Shown here: positions 36,066 through 43,367 of the stretch, one piece after another
How the letters are laid out: each line of letters opens with the position of its first letter
Position numbering within the stretch: position 1 is the first letter of the stretch
Assembly (NCBI GenBank): GCA_014204435.1
Contig: JACHLF010000004.1
Location: forward strand, 186,001 to 250,000
Source: Mycobacteroides chelonae
GTDB taxonomy: Bacteria; Actinomycetota; Actinomycetes; Mycobacteriales; Mycobacteriaceae
Direction of reading: 5' to 3'
Length of the DNA: 64,000 nt
Made by a program: the position numbers and the translations under genes
The notes under the pieces: generated by a model
The model's database searches: none
Told to the model about the DNA's origin: nothing
Seen by the model: only the letters and a program-made list of their open reading frames with translations

Positions 36066-37229
36066 GTGACCGCATCCGACGTTGTCGTGACAGATGAAGA
36101 GATTTTCGAAGCACATATCGATGGGAAGCTGTCGGTAGAGCTCAAGTCGCCGCTGGATACCCAGCGCGCACTCTCGATTGCTTACACCCCGGGTGTCGCA
36201 CAGGTGTCGCGGGCTATCGCGGCCGACGCCAGCCTGGCCAAGAAGTACACCTGGGCGCATCGTCTGGTTGCGGTCGTGAGTGACGGCAGCGCCGTGCTCG
36301 GTCTCGGCGATATCGGCCCGTCGGCCTCGCTGCCCGTCATGGAGGGCAAGAGCGCGCTGTTCAAGACCTTCGCGGGCCTCAACTCCATCCCGATCGTGCT
36401 CGACACCAAGGATCCCGACGAGATCGTCGAGACGCTGATCCGTCTGCGTCCCACCTTCGGCGCGGTCAACCTGGAGGACATCTCCGCGCCGCGATGTTTC
36501 GAAATCGAGCGTCGCGTGATCGAGGCGCTGGACTGCCCGGTGATGCACGACGACCAGCACGGCACCGCCATCGTGGTGCTCGCCGCACTCATGGGTGCAT
36601 CGCGGGTACTGGGCCGCGACCAGAAGTCCCTCAAGGTGGTGATCTCCGGCGCGGGCGCGGCCGGTGTCGCGTGCGCCAACATCCTGCTGGCAGACGGCAT
36701 CGCCGATGTCACGGTGCTGGACTCCAAAGGCATTGTGCATTCCAGCCGCGATGACCTCAACGAGTTTAAGGCAGACCTTGCGGCGCGCACCAACCCGCGT
36801 GGCCTCACCGGCGGACAGGCTGAGGCGCTCGCGGGTGCCGATGTCTTCCTGGGTGTTTCGGCCGGAAAGGTCGACGAGTCGCTTATCGCGACCATGGCGG
36901 ACGACAGCATCGTCTTCGCGTGCTCCAACCCCGATCCCGAGATCCACCCGCATGTTGCGGCCAAGTACGCCGCGATCGTGGCGACCGGACGCAGCGATTT
37001 CCCGAATCAGATCAACAACGTGCTGGCCTTCCCCGGTGTGTTCCGTGGCGCGCTCGACGCGGAGGCGACCAGGATCACCGAACGGATGAAAGTGGCTGCG
37101 GCCGAGGCGATCTTCTCGGTCGTCGAGCCCGATCTGGCCCCGAACAAGATCGTGCCTAGCCCACTGGATCCTCGCGTCGGACCCGCGGTGGCGGCGGCGG
37201 TTCAGGCTGTCGCGCACGAGAGCGACTGA
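36066..37229 (+). CDS. Malic enzyme (malate oxidoreductase, decarboxylating)
   Basis: A 387-residue short-form malic enzyme that converts malate to pyruvate and CO2 with NAD(P)+. Catalytic Tyr in AYTPGVAQVS (about 40), Lys in FKTFAGLNSIP (about 100), metal ligands in NLEDISAPRCFEIE (about 138), and MHDDQHGTAIV (about 162). The Rossmann loop is VVISGAGAAGVACANILL (about 195). LFACSNP-type block: FACSNPDPEI. Two extra C-terminal domains of large malic enzymes are absent. M. tuberculosis has mdh in a comparable position, so this may stand in for or supplement C4 metabolism here. It probably forms an operon with the lipoprotein gene 6 bases downstream. Confidence 0.9.
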   Translation: MTASDVVVTDEEIFEAHIDGKLSVELKSPLDTQRALSIAYTPGVAQVSRAIAADASLAKKYTWAHRLVAVVSDGSAVLGLGDIGPSASLPVMEGKSALFKTFAGLNSIPIVLDTKDPDEIVETLIRLRPTFGAVNLEDISAPRCFEIERRVIEALDCPVMHDDQHGTAIVVLAALMGASRVLGRDQKSLKVVISGAGAAGVACANILLADGIADVTVLDSKGIVHSSRDDLNEFKADLAARTNPRGLTGGQAEALAGADVFLGVSAGKVDESLIATMADDSIVFACSNPDPEIHPHVAAKYAAIVATGRSDFPNQINNVLAFPGVFRGALDAEATRITERMKVAAAEAIFSVVEPDLAPNKIVPSPLDPRVGPAVAAAVQAVAHESD

Positions 37230-37235
37230 TCCCGT

Positions 37236-38096
37236 TTGATTTTTCGCGCGTGGGCTGTGGGGCTGCTGATCGCAGTGGCCATACTGGCCGCTTGTTCTGA
37301 GAATGGCGGCCCCGCACCATATTTGACGGTGGTCACTACGAAGGAACCGCAGTACCGAGTGCTCGCGCACATCTACGCGGCGGTGGTGAAGGCGACCGGT
37401 ATCGACACAAAGGTGCGTGAGAGTGCCGACCCGGTAGCAGAACTGGATAACGGTATTGCGAGCGTCGCGCCAGGATTCACGGGCAGGTTATTACGACAGT
37501 TCGCGCCGCAGCAGCGGGCCAGCGGGGACGAGGAAGTCACGTATAAGGCCATGATCGTCGCGCTGCCCGCAGGCGTCGCGGCCGCCGACTACGGGACGGC
37601 AGAGGATCGCCCGGCCATTGCGGTTCCGTCCGGTACGACGAGTGTCTCGGCTAAACCCACGCTTGCCGGGCTCGCCCGGCATTGCGATGAATTGGCGCGT
37701 GCCGGGCAGGTGGGGCCGGGGCCCGTTCCCGTCGCGCGCATCGGCGCTTGCTCGACGGGTTATCCGCGTCAATTCCCCAGTACTGGTGAGCTTTTCGCGG
37801 CGCTCAAGCGCGCAGAGGTCGCGGTGGCCTGGACGTCCACCGCCAGCCCGGCCCTTCCGGCCGATGGGGTCACCCTGGTGGACGACGAAAAAAACTGGCT
37901 GCCGGCCAACAACGTCGTTCCGTTGTATCGGCGCAATGAACTGTCTGAACCGCAGGTTTTGTCGCTCAACAAGGTGGCCGGCGAGCTGACCACCGGTGAC
38001 CTGGCGGCGATGACCCGCGAAGTATCCGGCGGTGCGGATCCACAGCGAGTAGTGGACACCTGGCTCAACGATCACCAGATTCTGCTGCGCGGCTGA
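37236..38096 (+). CDS. Glycine-betaine-type substrate-binding lipoprotein (OsmX/ProX-like), orphan
   Basis: A 286-residue exported protein. TTG 37236 starts a signal peptide (FRAWAVGLLIAVAILAAC) with lipobox LAAC, so Cys 20 is lipidated. The mature part resembles quaternary-amine binding proteins: LTVVTTKEPQYRVLAHIYAA, VRESADPVAELDNG, and SGTTSVSAKPTLAGLARHCD. No permease or ATPase gene is adjacent. The gene instead follows malic enzyme with a 6-base gap. It may serve a transporter encoded elsewhere or have lost transport function. The moderate family match makes the ligand uncertain. Confidence 0.72.
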   Translation: MIFRAWAVGLLIAVAILAACSENGGPAPYLTVVTTKEPQYRVLAHIYAAVVKATGIDTKVRESADPVAELDNGIASVAPGFTGRLLRQFAPQQRASGDEEVTYKAMIVALPAGVAAADYGTAEDRPAIAVPSGTTSVSAKPTLAGLARHCDELARAGQVGPGPVPVARIGACSTGYPRQFPSTGELFAALKRAEVAVAWTSTASPALPADGVTLVDDEKNWLPANNVVPLYRRNELSEPQVLSLNKVAGELTTGDLAAMTREVSGGADPQRVVDTWLNDHQILLRG

Positions 38097-38157
38097 CCGA
38101 AGCTCGCTGACCTTGGGTGACGCCGTCGGCAATCAGATTGTGACTTGACCTGATTGT

Positions 38158-38186
38158 TTGACACGTGGTACCCAAATGTTCATTAT
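38158..38186 (+). promoter_or_regulatory. Consensus-like -35/-10 pair at the first beta-lactamase-fold gene
   Basis: TTGACA (38158-38163), 17 bases, then CATTAT (38181-38186). The -10 overlaps ATG 38185, so transcription from it would start inside the gene. The paralogue at 39569 has the same layout (TTGAGT at 39542, 17 bases, ACTTAT at 39565). Confidence 0.4.
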
Positions 38187-39456
38187 GGCGATCCCTCTGG
38201 GCCCCAATGTTGCGGCCACAGCACCTGCACACGGCAATGAGTTCTATCCGGGGGATCAGCCCGGGTTGCGCCTGCCCAAGGGAGTGGAGGGGTGGGCGCG
38301 CCCCGAGCTTTCCTCCGTCGTCCGAACCTTCGACTGGATGTTCACCAAGTATCGGCTCGGTGGCGGTGGGCTCTGCGTCTATGTAGACGGTGAACCGGCC
38401 CTGGACATCTGGGCCGGTGCGGCCGCTGCCGGGCAGGGCTGGACACGCGACACCGGCGCGCTGGTGTTCTCGGCGTCCAAGGGCGTGGCCGCCACGGTCA
38501 TCCACCGCCTGGTTGACCGCGGACTGCTTGCCTATGACGCTCCGGTGGCGCGCTACTGGCCGGAGTTCGGCGCCAACGGCAAGTCGTCGATCACGGTCCG
38601 CCAGGTTCTCGATCACCGTGCGGGTCTTTCCCGACTGGGCGGGATCGCTTACCACGCAGAGGAAATCGTCGATCACGAGTTGATGGAGCTGCGCCTGGCC
38701 GCGGCCCCCGTCGACAAGTTCTACGGTAAGCGCGCCTATCACGCACTTACCTTCGGGTGGCTGCTCGCGGGGCTGGCTCGTGCGGTCACCGGAAAGGACA
38801 TGCGCGAGCTGTTCCAGACCGAGATCGCTGAGCCGTTGGGGGTTGACGGAATTCACCTGGGCCGCCCACCGCGCACCTCGTCCACCAAGGCCGCCTCGAT
38901 GTATCCCTTCCTGGACCCGGTGGCGAACCGGCCCGTGGTGGGGCGGGTACTGCCGACGGTCATCCGTGCCATCGATCGCATTCCCGGTTTCGAGGGCGCG
39001 ATCGCCACGATGTACGAGCCGGGAATGGAGCGGATTCTCGCCGACGACGGCACGCTGAATTCGGCCCTGTACGACATGCAGGCCCCGGCTGCCAATGCGG
39101 TGGCGACAGCGCCCGCTCTGGCTACGATGTACGCCGCCCTGGCGGGCGGTGGCAGTGTTGACGGTCGTGAGTTCCTCTCGCCGGAAATTGTTGCCGGGCT
39201 TGGCCGTAAGACCAATCTGACCGTCGACCGGACCATCGTGTTTCCCATGGGCATGCACCTGGGCTACATGTCGCTTCCCATGAACGGATTCCGCGGCGGG
39301 TTCGGCCACATCGGGCTGGGCGGCTCGATGGGGTGGGCCGACCCCAAGCGCAAGATTGCCGTCGGCTTCGCACACAACCGGCTTCCGCTGACCATGGCTC
39401 TTGACCAGATCTCCTTCGCATTCTTGTGGCCTCAGATCGTCAAGGCGGTCGGCTGA
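38185..39456 (+). CDS. Serine hydrolase, class C beta-lactamase/esterase fold (paralogue 1)
   Basis: A 423-residue protein of the beta-lactamase-related (EstB/LipL-like) family. Nucleophile motif SxxK in VFSASKGVAATVI (about 94-97). A YxN-equivalent Tyr is in YHALTFGWLLAGLARAVTGK. Late HxG-type block: GFGHIGLGGSMGWADPKRK. FAHNRLP follows near the end. These enzymes hydrolyse esters or D-amino-acid peptides, and the substrate here is unknown. No signal peptide is seen, suggesting a cytosolic enzyme. ATG 38185 is chosen by alignment with the paralogue that follows 112 bases later. ATG 38176 is possible. Confidence 0.82.
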   Translation: MAIPLGPNVAATAPAHGNEFYPGDQPGLRLPKGVEGWARPELSSVVRTFDWMFTKYRLGGGGLCVYVDGEPALDIWAGAAAAGQGWTRDTGALVFSASKGVAATVIHRLVDRGLLAYDAPVARYWPEFGANGKSSITVRQVLDHRAGLSRLGGIAYHAEEIVDHELMELRLAAAPVDKFYGKRAYHALTFGWLLAGLARAVTGKDMRELFQTEIAEPLGVDGIHLGRPPRTSSTKAASMYPFLDPVANRPVVGRVLPTVIRAIDRIPGFEGAIATMYEPGMERILADDGTLNSALYDMQAPAANAVATAPALATMYAALAGGGSVDGREFLSPEIVAGLGRKTNLTVDRTIVFPMGMHLGYMSLPMNGFRGGFGHIGLGGSMGWADPKRKIAVGFAHNRLPLTMALDQISFAFLWPQIVKAVG

Positions 39457-39568
39457 AGAGTTGGGGTCGTGAAGCGCCCCCAATCGTTGCGCCCCGAGTG
39501 CGTATCTGTCTGACATCTGCGCCATCGCGCTTGCCTAGACGTTGAGTACCTGGTACTTACTGTTACTT

Positions 39569-40849
39569 ATGGCACAACCTCACGGCCTCGATGACGCGGC
39601 TACAGAACCGTCGACACCCGCATTCACTCCTCTGGCTTACCCGCCGCTGGAACGCGGCATGGAGCTGCCGCCGGGGGTGAACGGTTGGGCGCGCCCCGAG
39701 TTTCGGGGGGTGGTGCGTGTCTTCTCGCTCGCCTTCACCCGGTATCGCGTCGGCGGCGGCGCCATCTGCGTGTACGTCGACGGCGAGCCCGTGCTCGATC
39801 TGTGGGCAGGGTTGGCGCAGAAGGGCGAGCAGTGGACGCGTGATACCGCTCCGGTGATCTTCTCGGCGTCCAAGGGCGTGACCGCCACGATCATTCACCG
39901 ACTAGTGGACCGTGGGCTGTTGGACTACGGCGCGCCGGTCTCTCGTTACTGGCCGGAATTCGCCGCCAACGGCAAGGAAGCGATCACGGTCGACGAGATT
40001 CTCTCGCATACGGCCGGTCTGTCGCGGCTGACGGGGATCGCGTGCAACTACGAGGAGATGTTCGATCCGGATCTGATGGCCGACAGGTTGGCCGGGGCCC
40101 CGGTGGACCGCTATTTTGGCCGGCCGGCGTACCACGCGCTGTCGATCGGCTGGTTGATGGGGCGGCTGGCCAAGGCCGTCACCGGAAAGGATTTGGAAGA
40201 GCTGTACCGTACCGAGCTGGCCGAGCCGCTGGGTGTCGACGGCATCTACATGGGACGCCCGCCTGTCGGTGCTCCGTCGCAATCTGCGGCGCTCACACCA
40301 TATTTGGACCGGGTCGCACGGTCTGGGTTCATCCGTCGCACCGCTCCTCCGGTGATGGGTGCGCTCGACAAGATGCCGGGCGCCAAGGGTGCTGCCTCCA
40401 CGGTGTACCAGCCGGGTGCTGAAATGCTGCTCGCCGACGACGGGCACGCCAGTGCGCCCGTGATGGATCTGCGTTGCGGGGCAGGCAGCGCTTGCTGCAC
40501 CGCTCCTGCGTTGGCCAAGCTCTATTCTGCCCTCGCGGGCGACGGCAGCGTGGACGGTGTGCGGCTGCTGTCACCGGAGATCACCCGGGGACTGGGGCGC
40601 AAGAACAGCTTTCAGATCGACCACACGCTCGGGCTACCGCTGGGCTGGCACCGCGGCTACCACTCCTTGACCGTCCCCGTGATCGGTGGCGGCTTCGGGC
40701 ACATCGGCGTCGGCGGATCCTTCGGGTGGGCCGACCAGAAACGCAAGATCTCGGTGGCGATCGTGCACAACCGGCTTCCCAGCACGATGGTGTTCGATCA
40801 AACTGTCATTGGTACCTTCTTGCCGTCGATCATTCGCGCCGCGCGGTAG
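39569..40849 (+). CDS. Serine hydrolase, class C beta-lactamase/esterase fold (paralogue 2)
   Basis: A 426-residue paralogue of the preceding gene, from tandem duplication. Shared landmarks: GWARPEF, VFxxxFTRYRVGGGAICVYVDG, IFSASKGVTATIIHRLVDRG (SxxK nucleophile), AYHALSIGWLMGRLAKAVTG, and GFGHIGVGGSFGWADQKRK near the C-terminus. The two proteins differ mainly in the middle (residues 235-310), where substrate selectivity may lie; here this includes CGAGSACC. Start ATG 39569 parallels the paralogue, while a TTG at 39542 adds nine non-conserved residues. No signal peptide. Substrate unknown. Confidence 0.82.
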   Translation: MAQPHGLDDAATEPSTPAFTPLAYPPLERGMELPPGVNGWARPEFRGVVRVFSLAFTRYRVGGGAICVYVDGEPVLDLWAGLAQKGEQWTRDTAPVIFSASKGVTATIIHRLVDRGLLDYGAPVSRYWPEFAANGKEAITVDEILSHTAGLSRLTGIACNYEEMFDPDLMADRLAGAPVDRYFGRPAYHALSIGWLMGRLAKAVTGKDLEELYRTELAEPLGVDGIYMGRPPVGAPSQSAALTPYLDRVARSGFIRRTAPPVMGALDKMPGAKGAASTVYQPGAEMLLADDGHASAPVMDLRCGAGSACCTAPALAKLYSALAGDGSVDGVRLLSPEITRGLGRKNSFQIDHTLGLPLGWHRGYHSLTVPVIGGGFGHIGVGGSFGWADQKRKISVAIVHNRLPSTMVFDQTVIGTFLPSIIRAAR

Positions 40850-40875
40850 TACGGCGCGAATGATCGATGCCGGGG

Positions 40876-41709
40876 CTATTTCCCCGGGCGGGGCAGGATG
40901 AAGCGGGTCACCAGCGAGAAGATGTCCTGGTAGCGGGCGCCGGTCAGTCGCACGATGACGTCCAGGATCTTGGCGTCGGGACCGACCAGCACGCGCGGCT
41001 TCTTCTTGCGTACCGCGGTCAGGATGATGCGGGCGGCAGCCTCAGGGCTGGTGTTCGCCAGGTACTTGTCGAACATCGCGGCCATCGCCTGCTGGTCGTA
41101 GCCCTCGGCCGTGGTGGAGTTGCGTGCGATGGCAGTTTTGATGCCGCCGGGGTGCACGCAGGTGACGGCGACGGGCTTCTTGCCGATAATCATTTCCTGG
41201 CGCAGCGACTCGGTGAAGCCGCGTACCGCGAACTTGGCTGAGTTGTAAGCACTTTGGCCGGGCATGGACAACACGCCGAACAGGCTGGACACGTTGACGA
41301 CGTGGCCGTCGCCGGAGGCGATCAGGTGCGGCAGGAATGCCTTGGTGCCGTTGACGACGCCCCAGAAGTCGACGTCGATGATGCGCTCGATGTCCTTGAA
41401 CTGGCTTTCCTCTACCTCGCCCTGGTAGGCGATGCCGGCGTTGTTGTAGATCTGGTTGACCTTGCCGAAGTGCTCCTTAATGGAGTCGGCGTAGAGCAAG
41501 AAGGCCTCGCGCTCAACGACATTGAGGCGATCGGAGCGAACCTCTGCACCCAGGGCCTTCACCTGGCGTTCGGTTTCTGCCAGCCCCTCGCCGTCGACGT
41601 CGCTGATGGCGACCTTGGCGCCCGAACGCGCCAGTTCGACGGCCAGTGCGCGTCCGATACCCGAACCCGCGCCGGTCACCACGGCGACCTTGCCGCTGAA
41701 GCCTTCCAT
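40876..41709 (-). CDS. Short-chain dehydrogenase/reductase (paralogue 1)
   Basis: A 277-residue classical SDR. NAD(P) loop TGAGSGIGRALAVELARSG (about 12-30), with Asp 37 in ISDVDGEG suggesting NAD preference, NNAG (about 89), catalytic Ser in NVSSLFG, and YNSAKFAVRG with Tyr and Lys (about 156-160). The C-terminal KKKPRVLVGPDAKILDVIV extension is typical of mycobacterial Rv1245c-type SDRs. ATG 41709 follows AAGGAGA with 6-base spacing. It lies 45 bases downstream of a near-identical gene on the same strand. Its upstream sequence keeps the ATTACTCT block seen before the other copy. Substrate unknown. Confidence 0.88.
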   Translation of the reverse strand: MEGFSGKVAVVTGAGSGIGRALAVELARSGAKVAISDVDGEGLAETERQVKALGAEVRSDRLNVVEREAFLLYADSIKEHFGKVNQIYNNAGIAYQGEVEESQFKDIERIIDVDFWGVVNGTKAFLPHLIASGDGHVVNVSSLFGVLSMPGQSAYNSAKFAVRGFTESLRQEMIIGKKPVAVTCVHPGGIKTAIARNSTTAEGYDQQAMAAMFDKYLANTSPEAAARIILTAVRKKKPRVLVGPDAKILDVIVRLTGARYQDIFSLVTRFILPRPGK

Positions 41710-41743
41710 AATTGTCTCCTTGTTAGACGACTGTCAAATAGTC

Positions 41744-41749
41744 AGAGTA
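41744..41749 (-). promoter_or_regulatory. Candidate -10 of SDR paralogue 1
   Basis: TACTCT on the minus strand, within ATTACTCT, which is also present before paralogue 2 (42633-42638). It predicts a leader of about 25-30 bases carrying the AAGGAGA site. Confidence 0.4.
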
Positions 41750-41754
41750 ATGGG

Positions 41755-42585
41755 TCAGTGGGAACGTTTGGGCATCAGGAACCGCTCGCCCAGCACGAAC
41801 AGATCCTGGTACCGCGCACCCGTAAGTCGGACTAAGGCGTCGATCACCTTGGCATCCGGCCCGACGAGCACCCGGGGCTTTTTCTTGCGCACGGCGGTGA
41901 GAATGATCCGTGCGGCGGCCTGGGGGCTGGTGCGTGCGAGCAGGTCGAACAACTTCGCGAACTCGGCGTGGTCGTAGCCCTCGGCCATGGTGGCGTTGCG
42001 GGCCACATTGGTCTTGATGCCGCCGGGGTGCACGCAGGTGACGGCGACGGGCTTCTTGCCCACGATCATCTCCTGACGCAGGGACTCGGTGAAGCCGCGT
42101 ACCGCGAATTTCGCTGCGTTGTAGGCACTCTGACCCGGGCACGCCATCACGCCGAAGATGGACGAGACGTTGACGACGTGGCCGTCGCCGGAGGCGATGA
42201 GGTGCGGCAGGAATGCCTTGGTGCCGTTGACGACGCCCCAGAAGTCGACGTCGATGATGCGCTCGATGTCCTTGAACTGACTCGCTTCGACGTCGCCGTG
42301 GAAGTCGATGCCGGCGTTGTTGTAGATCTGGTTGACCTTGCCGAAGTGTTCTTTGACGACATCGGCGTAGAGTAGGAAGGCCTCGCGCTCGGCGACATTG
42401 AGGCGGTCCGAGCGCACGTCGGCACCGAGGGCCTTGATCTGGCGTTCGGTCTCGGCCAGGCCCTCGTTGTCGATATCGCTGATGGCGACCTTGGCGCCCG
42501 AACGCGCCAATTCGACGGCCAGCGCACGGCCGATTCCCGAACCGGCACCGGTGACCACGGCGACCTTGCCGCTGAAACCCTCCAT
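41755..42585 (-). CDS. Short-chain dehydrogenase/reductase (paralogue 2)
   Basis: A 276-residue classical SDR, by eye about 80-85% identical to the downstream copy. Same NAD loop TGAGSGIGRALAVELARSG, NNAG, NVSSIFG and YNAAKFAVRG active site, and C-terminal KKKPRVLVGPDAKVIDALV. ATG 42585 follows TCAGGAGTG. Differences cluster in the substrate loop (residues 195-225: TNVARNATMAEGYDHAEFAK against TAIARNSTTAEGYDQQAMAA), so the two copies may have split substrates. It is the first of the tandem pair. Confidence 0.88.
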   Translation of the reverse strand: MEGFSGKVAVVTGAGSGIGRALAVELARSGAKVAISDIDNEGLAETERQIKALGADVRSDRLNVAEREAFLLYADVVKEHFGKVNQIYNNAGIDFHGDVEASQFKDIERIIDVDFWGVVNGTKAFLPHLIASGDGHVVNVSSIFGVMACPGQSAYNAAKFAVRGFTESLRQEMIVGKKPVAVTCVHPGGIKTNVARNATMAEGYDHAEFAKLFDLLARTSPQAAARIILTAVRKKKPRVLVGPDAKVIDALVRLTGARYQDLFVLGERFLMPKRSH

Positions 42586-42682
42586 GGGGCACTCCTGACA
42601 GATTTACGTTGTGAGCCGGACGTCAATCAGTGAGAGTAATGGATGGCCGAACGGCTTGGTCAGGCTGCCGGGCAGCTAGTAG

Positions 42683-43063
42683 TCAGGTCTTGAGGCCCAC
42701 GCAGATCCAGTCGACGGAGACCAGCGGTGGTGTGACGGGGCGTGCCACCGGGCGGTGCGCCACGACGTCGAAGCCGGCACCCGCGAACAGCCGCCCCATT
42801 TCGCCCGCCGTCGGGACATGCGTCGGTCCGCGTTCGCCGGTTCTGTTGCGCATCCAGCCGCGCTCTTTCGGGCAGATCGTGGCGACCGAGGCCACGCCGA
42901 AGACGGTTGCCGACGGCAGTTCGCTCTGGATTCGTGATGTCAATATTCCGGTGCCACAAGCGATATCGGTGATGCGACGGGCATCGTGTTCGCGCAACTG
43001 CCTGATGGTGTCCGTTTGTGCCGGGCTATAGATGTGACGCTGCACGAGCGGGAAGTTGTACAC
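42683..43063 (-). pseudogene. Class I SAM methyltransferase gene with in-frame internal deletion
   Basis: A 126-residue frame begins MYNFPLVQRHIYSPAQTDTI and shows the SAM loop ITDIACGTGILTSRI (about 31-45). It then reads TVFGV and jumps directly to ASVATICPKERG and MGRLFAGAGFDVVAHRPVAR, ending VDWICVGLKT. In relatives, about 70 residues lie between the VxGVDxSxxML strand and the late ASVATI strand, including the acidic SAM ligand loop and the substrate region. They are missing here without loss of frame. A stable enzyme is unlikely. The start GTG 43063 is the family N-terminus. This is the sixth gene in the window with a deletion of this kind. Confidence 0.7.
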
Positions 43064-43367
43064 CTGCGGCGCGGAACCTGGTGGGGATCACGCCGAACAG
43101 CGCGATGCGAACTCGCCTGCGGCGAAGAGGCGTCCCCGGTGCGGTATGCCTCCACCCGAGTGTCGGGGATAGCACGGGTCCTCGGGACATAGGCGTGGCT
43201 TCCCGGAGGTCGGCGGCCATGTTTGCGCCAACAGTTCGGTAACGGCTGGCACCGGCTCTGCACGCGCAGTCATCAGCGCTAGAGTGCGAACCTCCGGACG
43301 CCCGAATTGAGCATCCGGCGCGAATACAGGGTGACCCCCTAAGGAGCCGCCCTCACCTTGTGACCAC
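43064..43367. other. 304-base stretch without a recognised gene
   Basis: It lies upstream of the methyltransferase remnant and downstream of kgd. Short minus-strand frames (for example MTARAEPVPAVTELLAQTWP from 43273) resemble nothing I know. An imperfect hairpin with CCGGA/TCCGG arms near 43295-43318 could help end kgd transcription. Otherwise I see nothing here. Confidence 0.5.

Noticed and set aside
35595..37370. A 591-codon minus-strand frame
   Set aside because: It is antisense to malic enzyme and MarC, shows no domain, and has shadow composition.
38065..39525. A 486-codon minus-strand frame
   Set aside because: Antisense to the first beta-lactamase-fold gene, with no recognisable protein features.
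38185..42585. Tandem duplicated hydrolase and SDR genes as parts of a mobile element
   Set aside because: No transposase, terminal inverted repeats or target duplications are visible. Base composition matches the neighbours.
41755..42592. A second long frame parallel to SDR paralogue 2
   Set aside because: Arg-rich alternate-frame reading of the SDR gene itself.
43088..43273. Minus-strand frame MTARAEPVPAVTELLAQTWP... as a gene
   Set aside because: Short, Pro/Arg-rich, no family resemblance and no convincing start signal.
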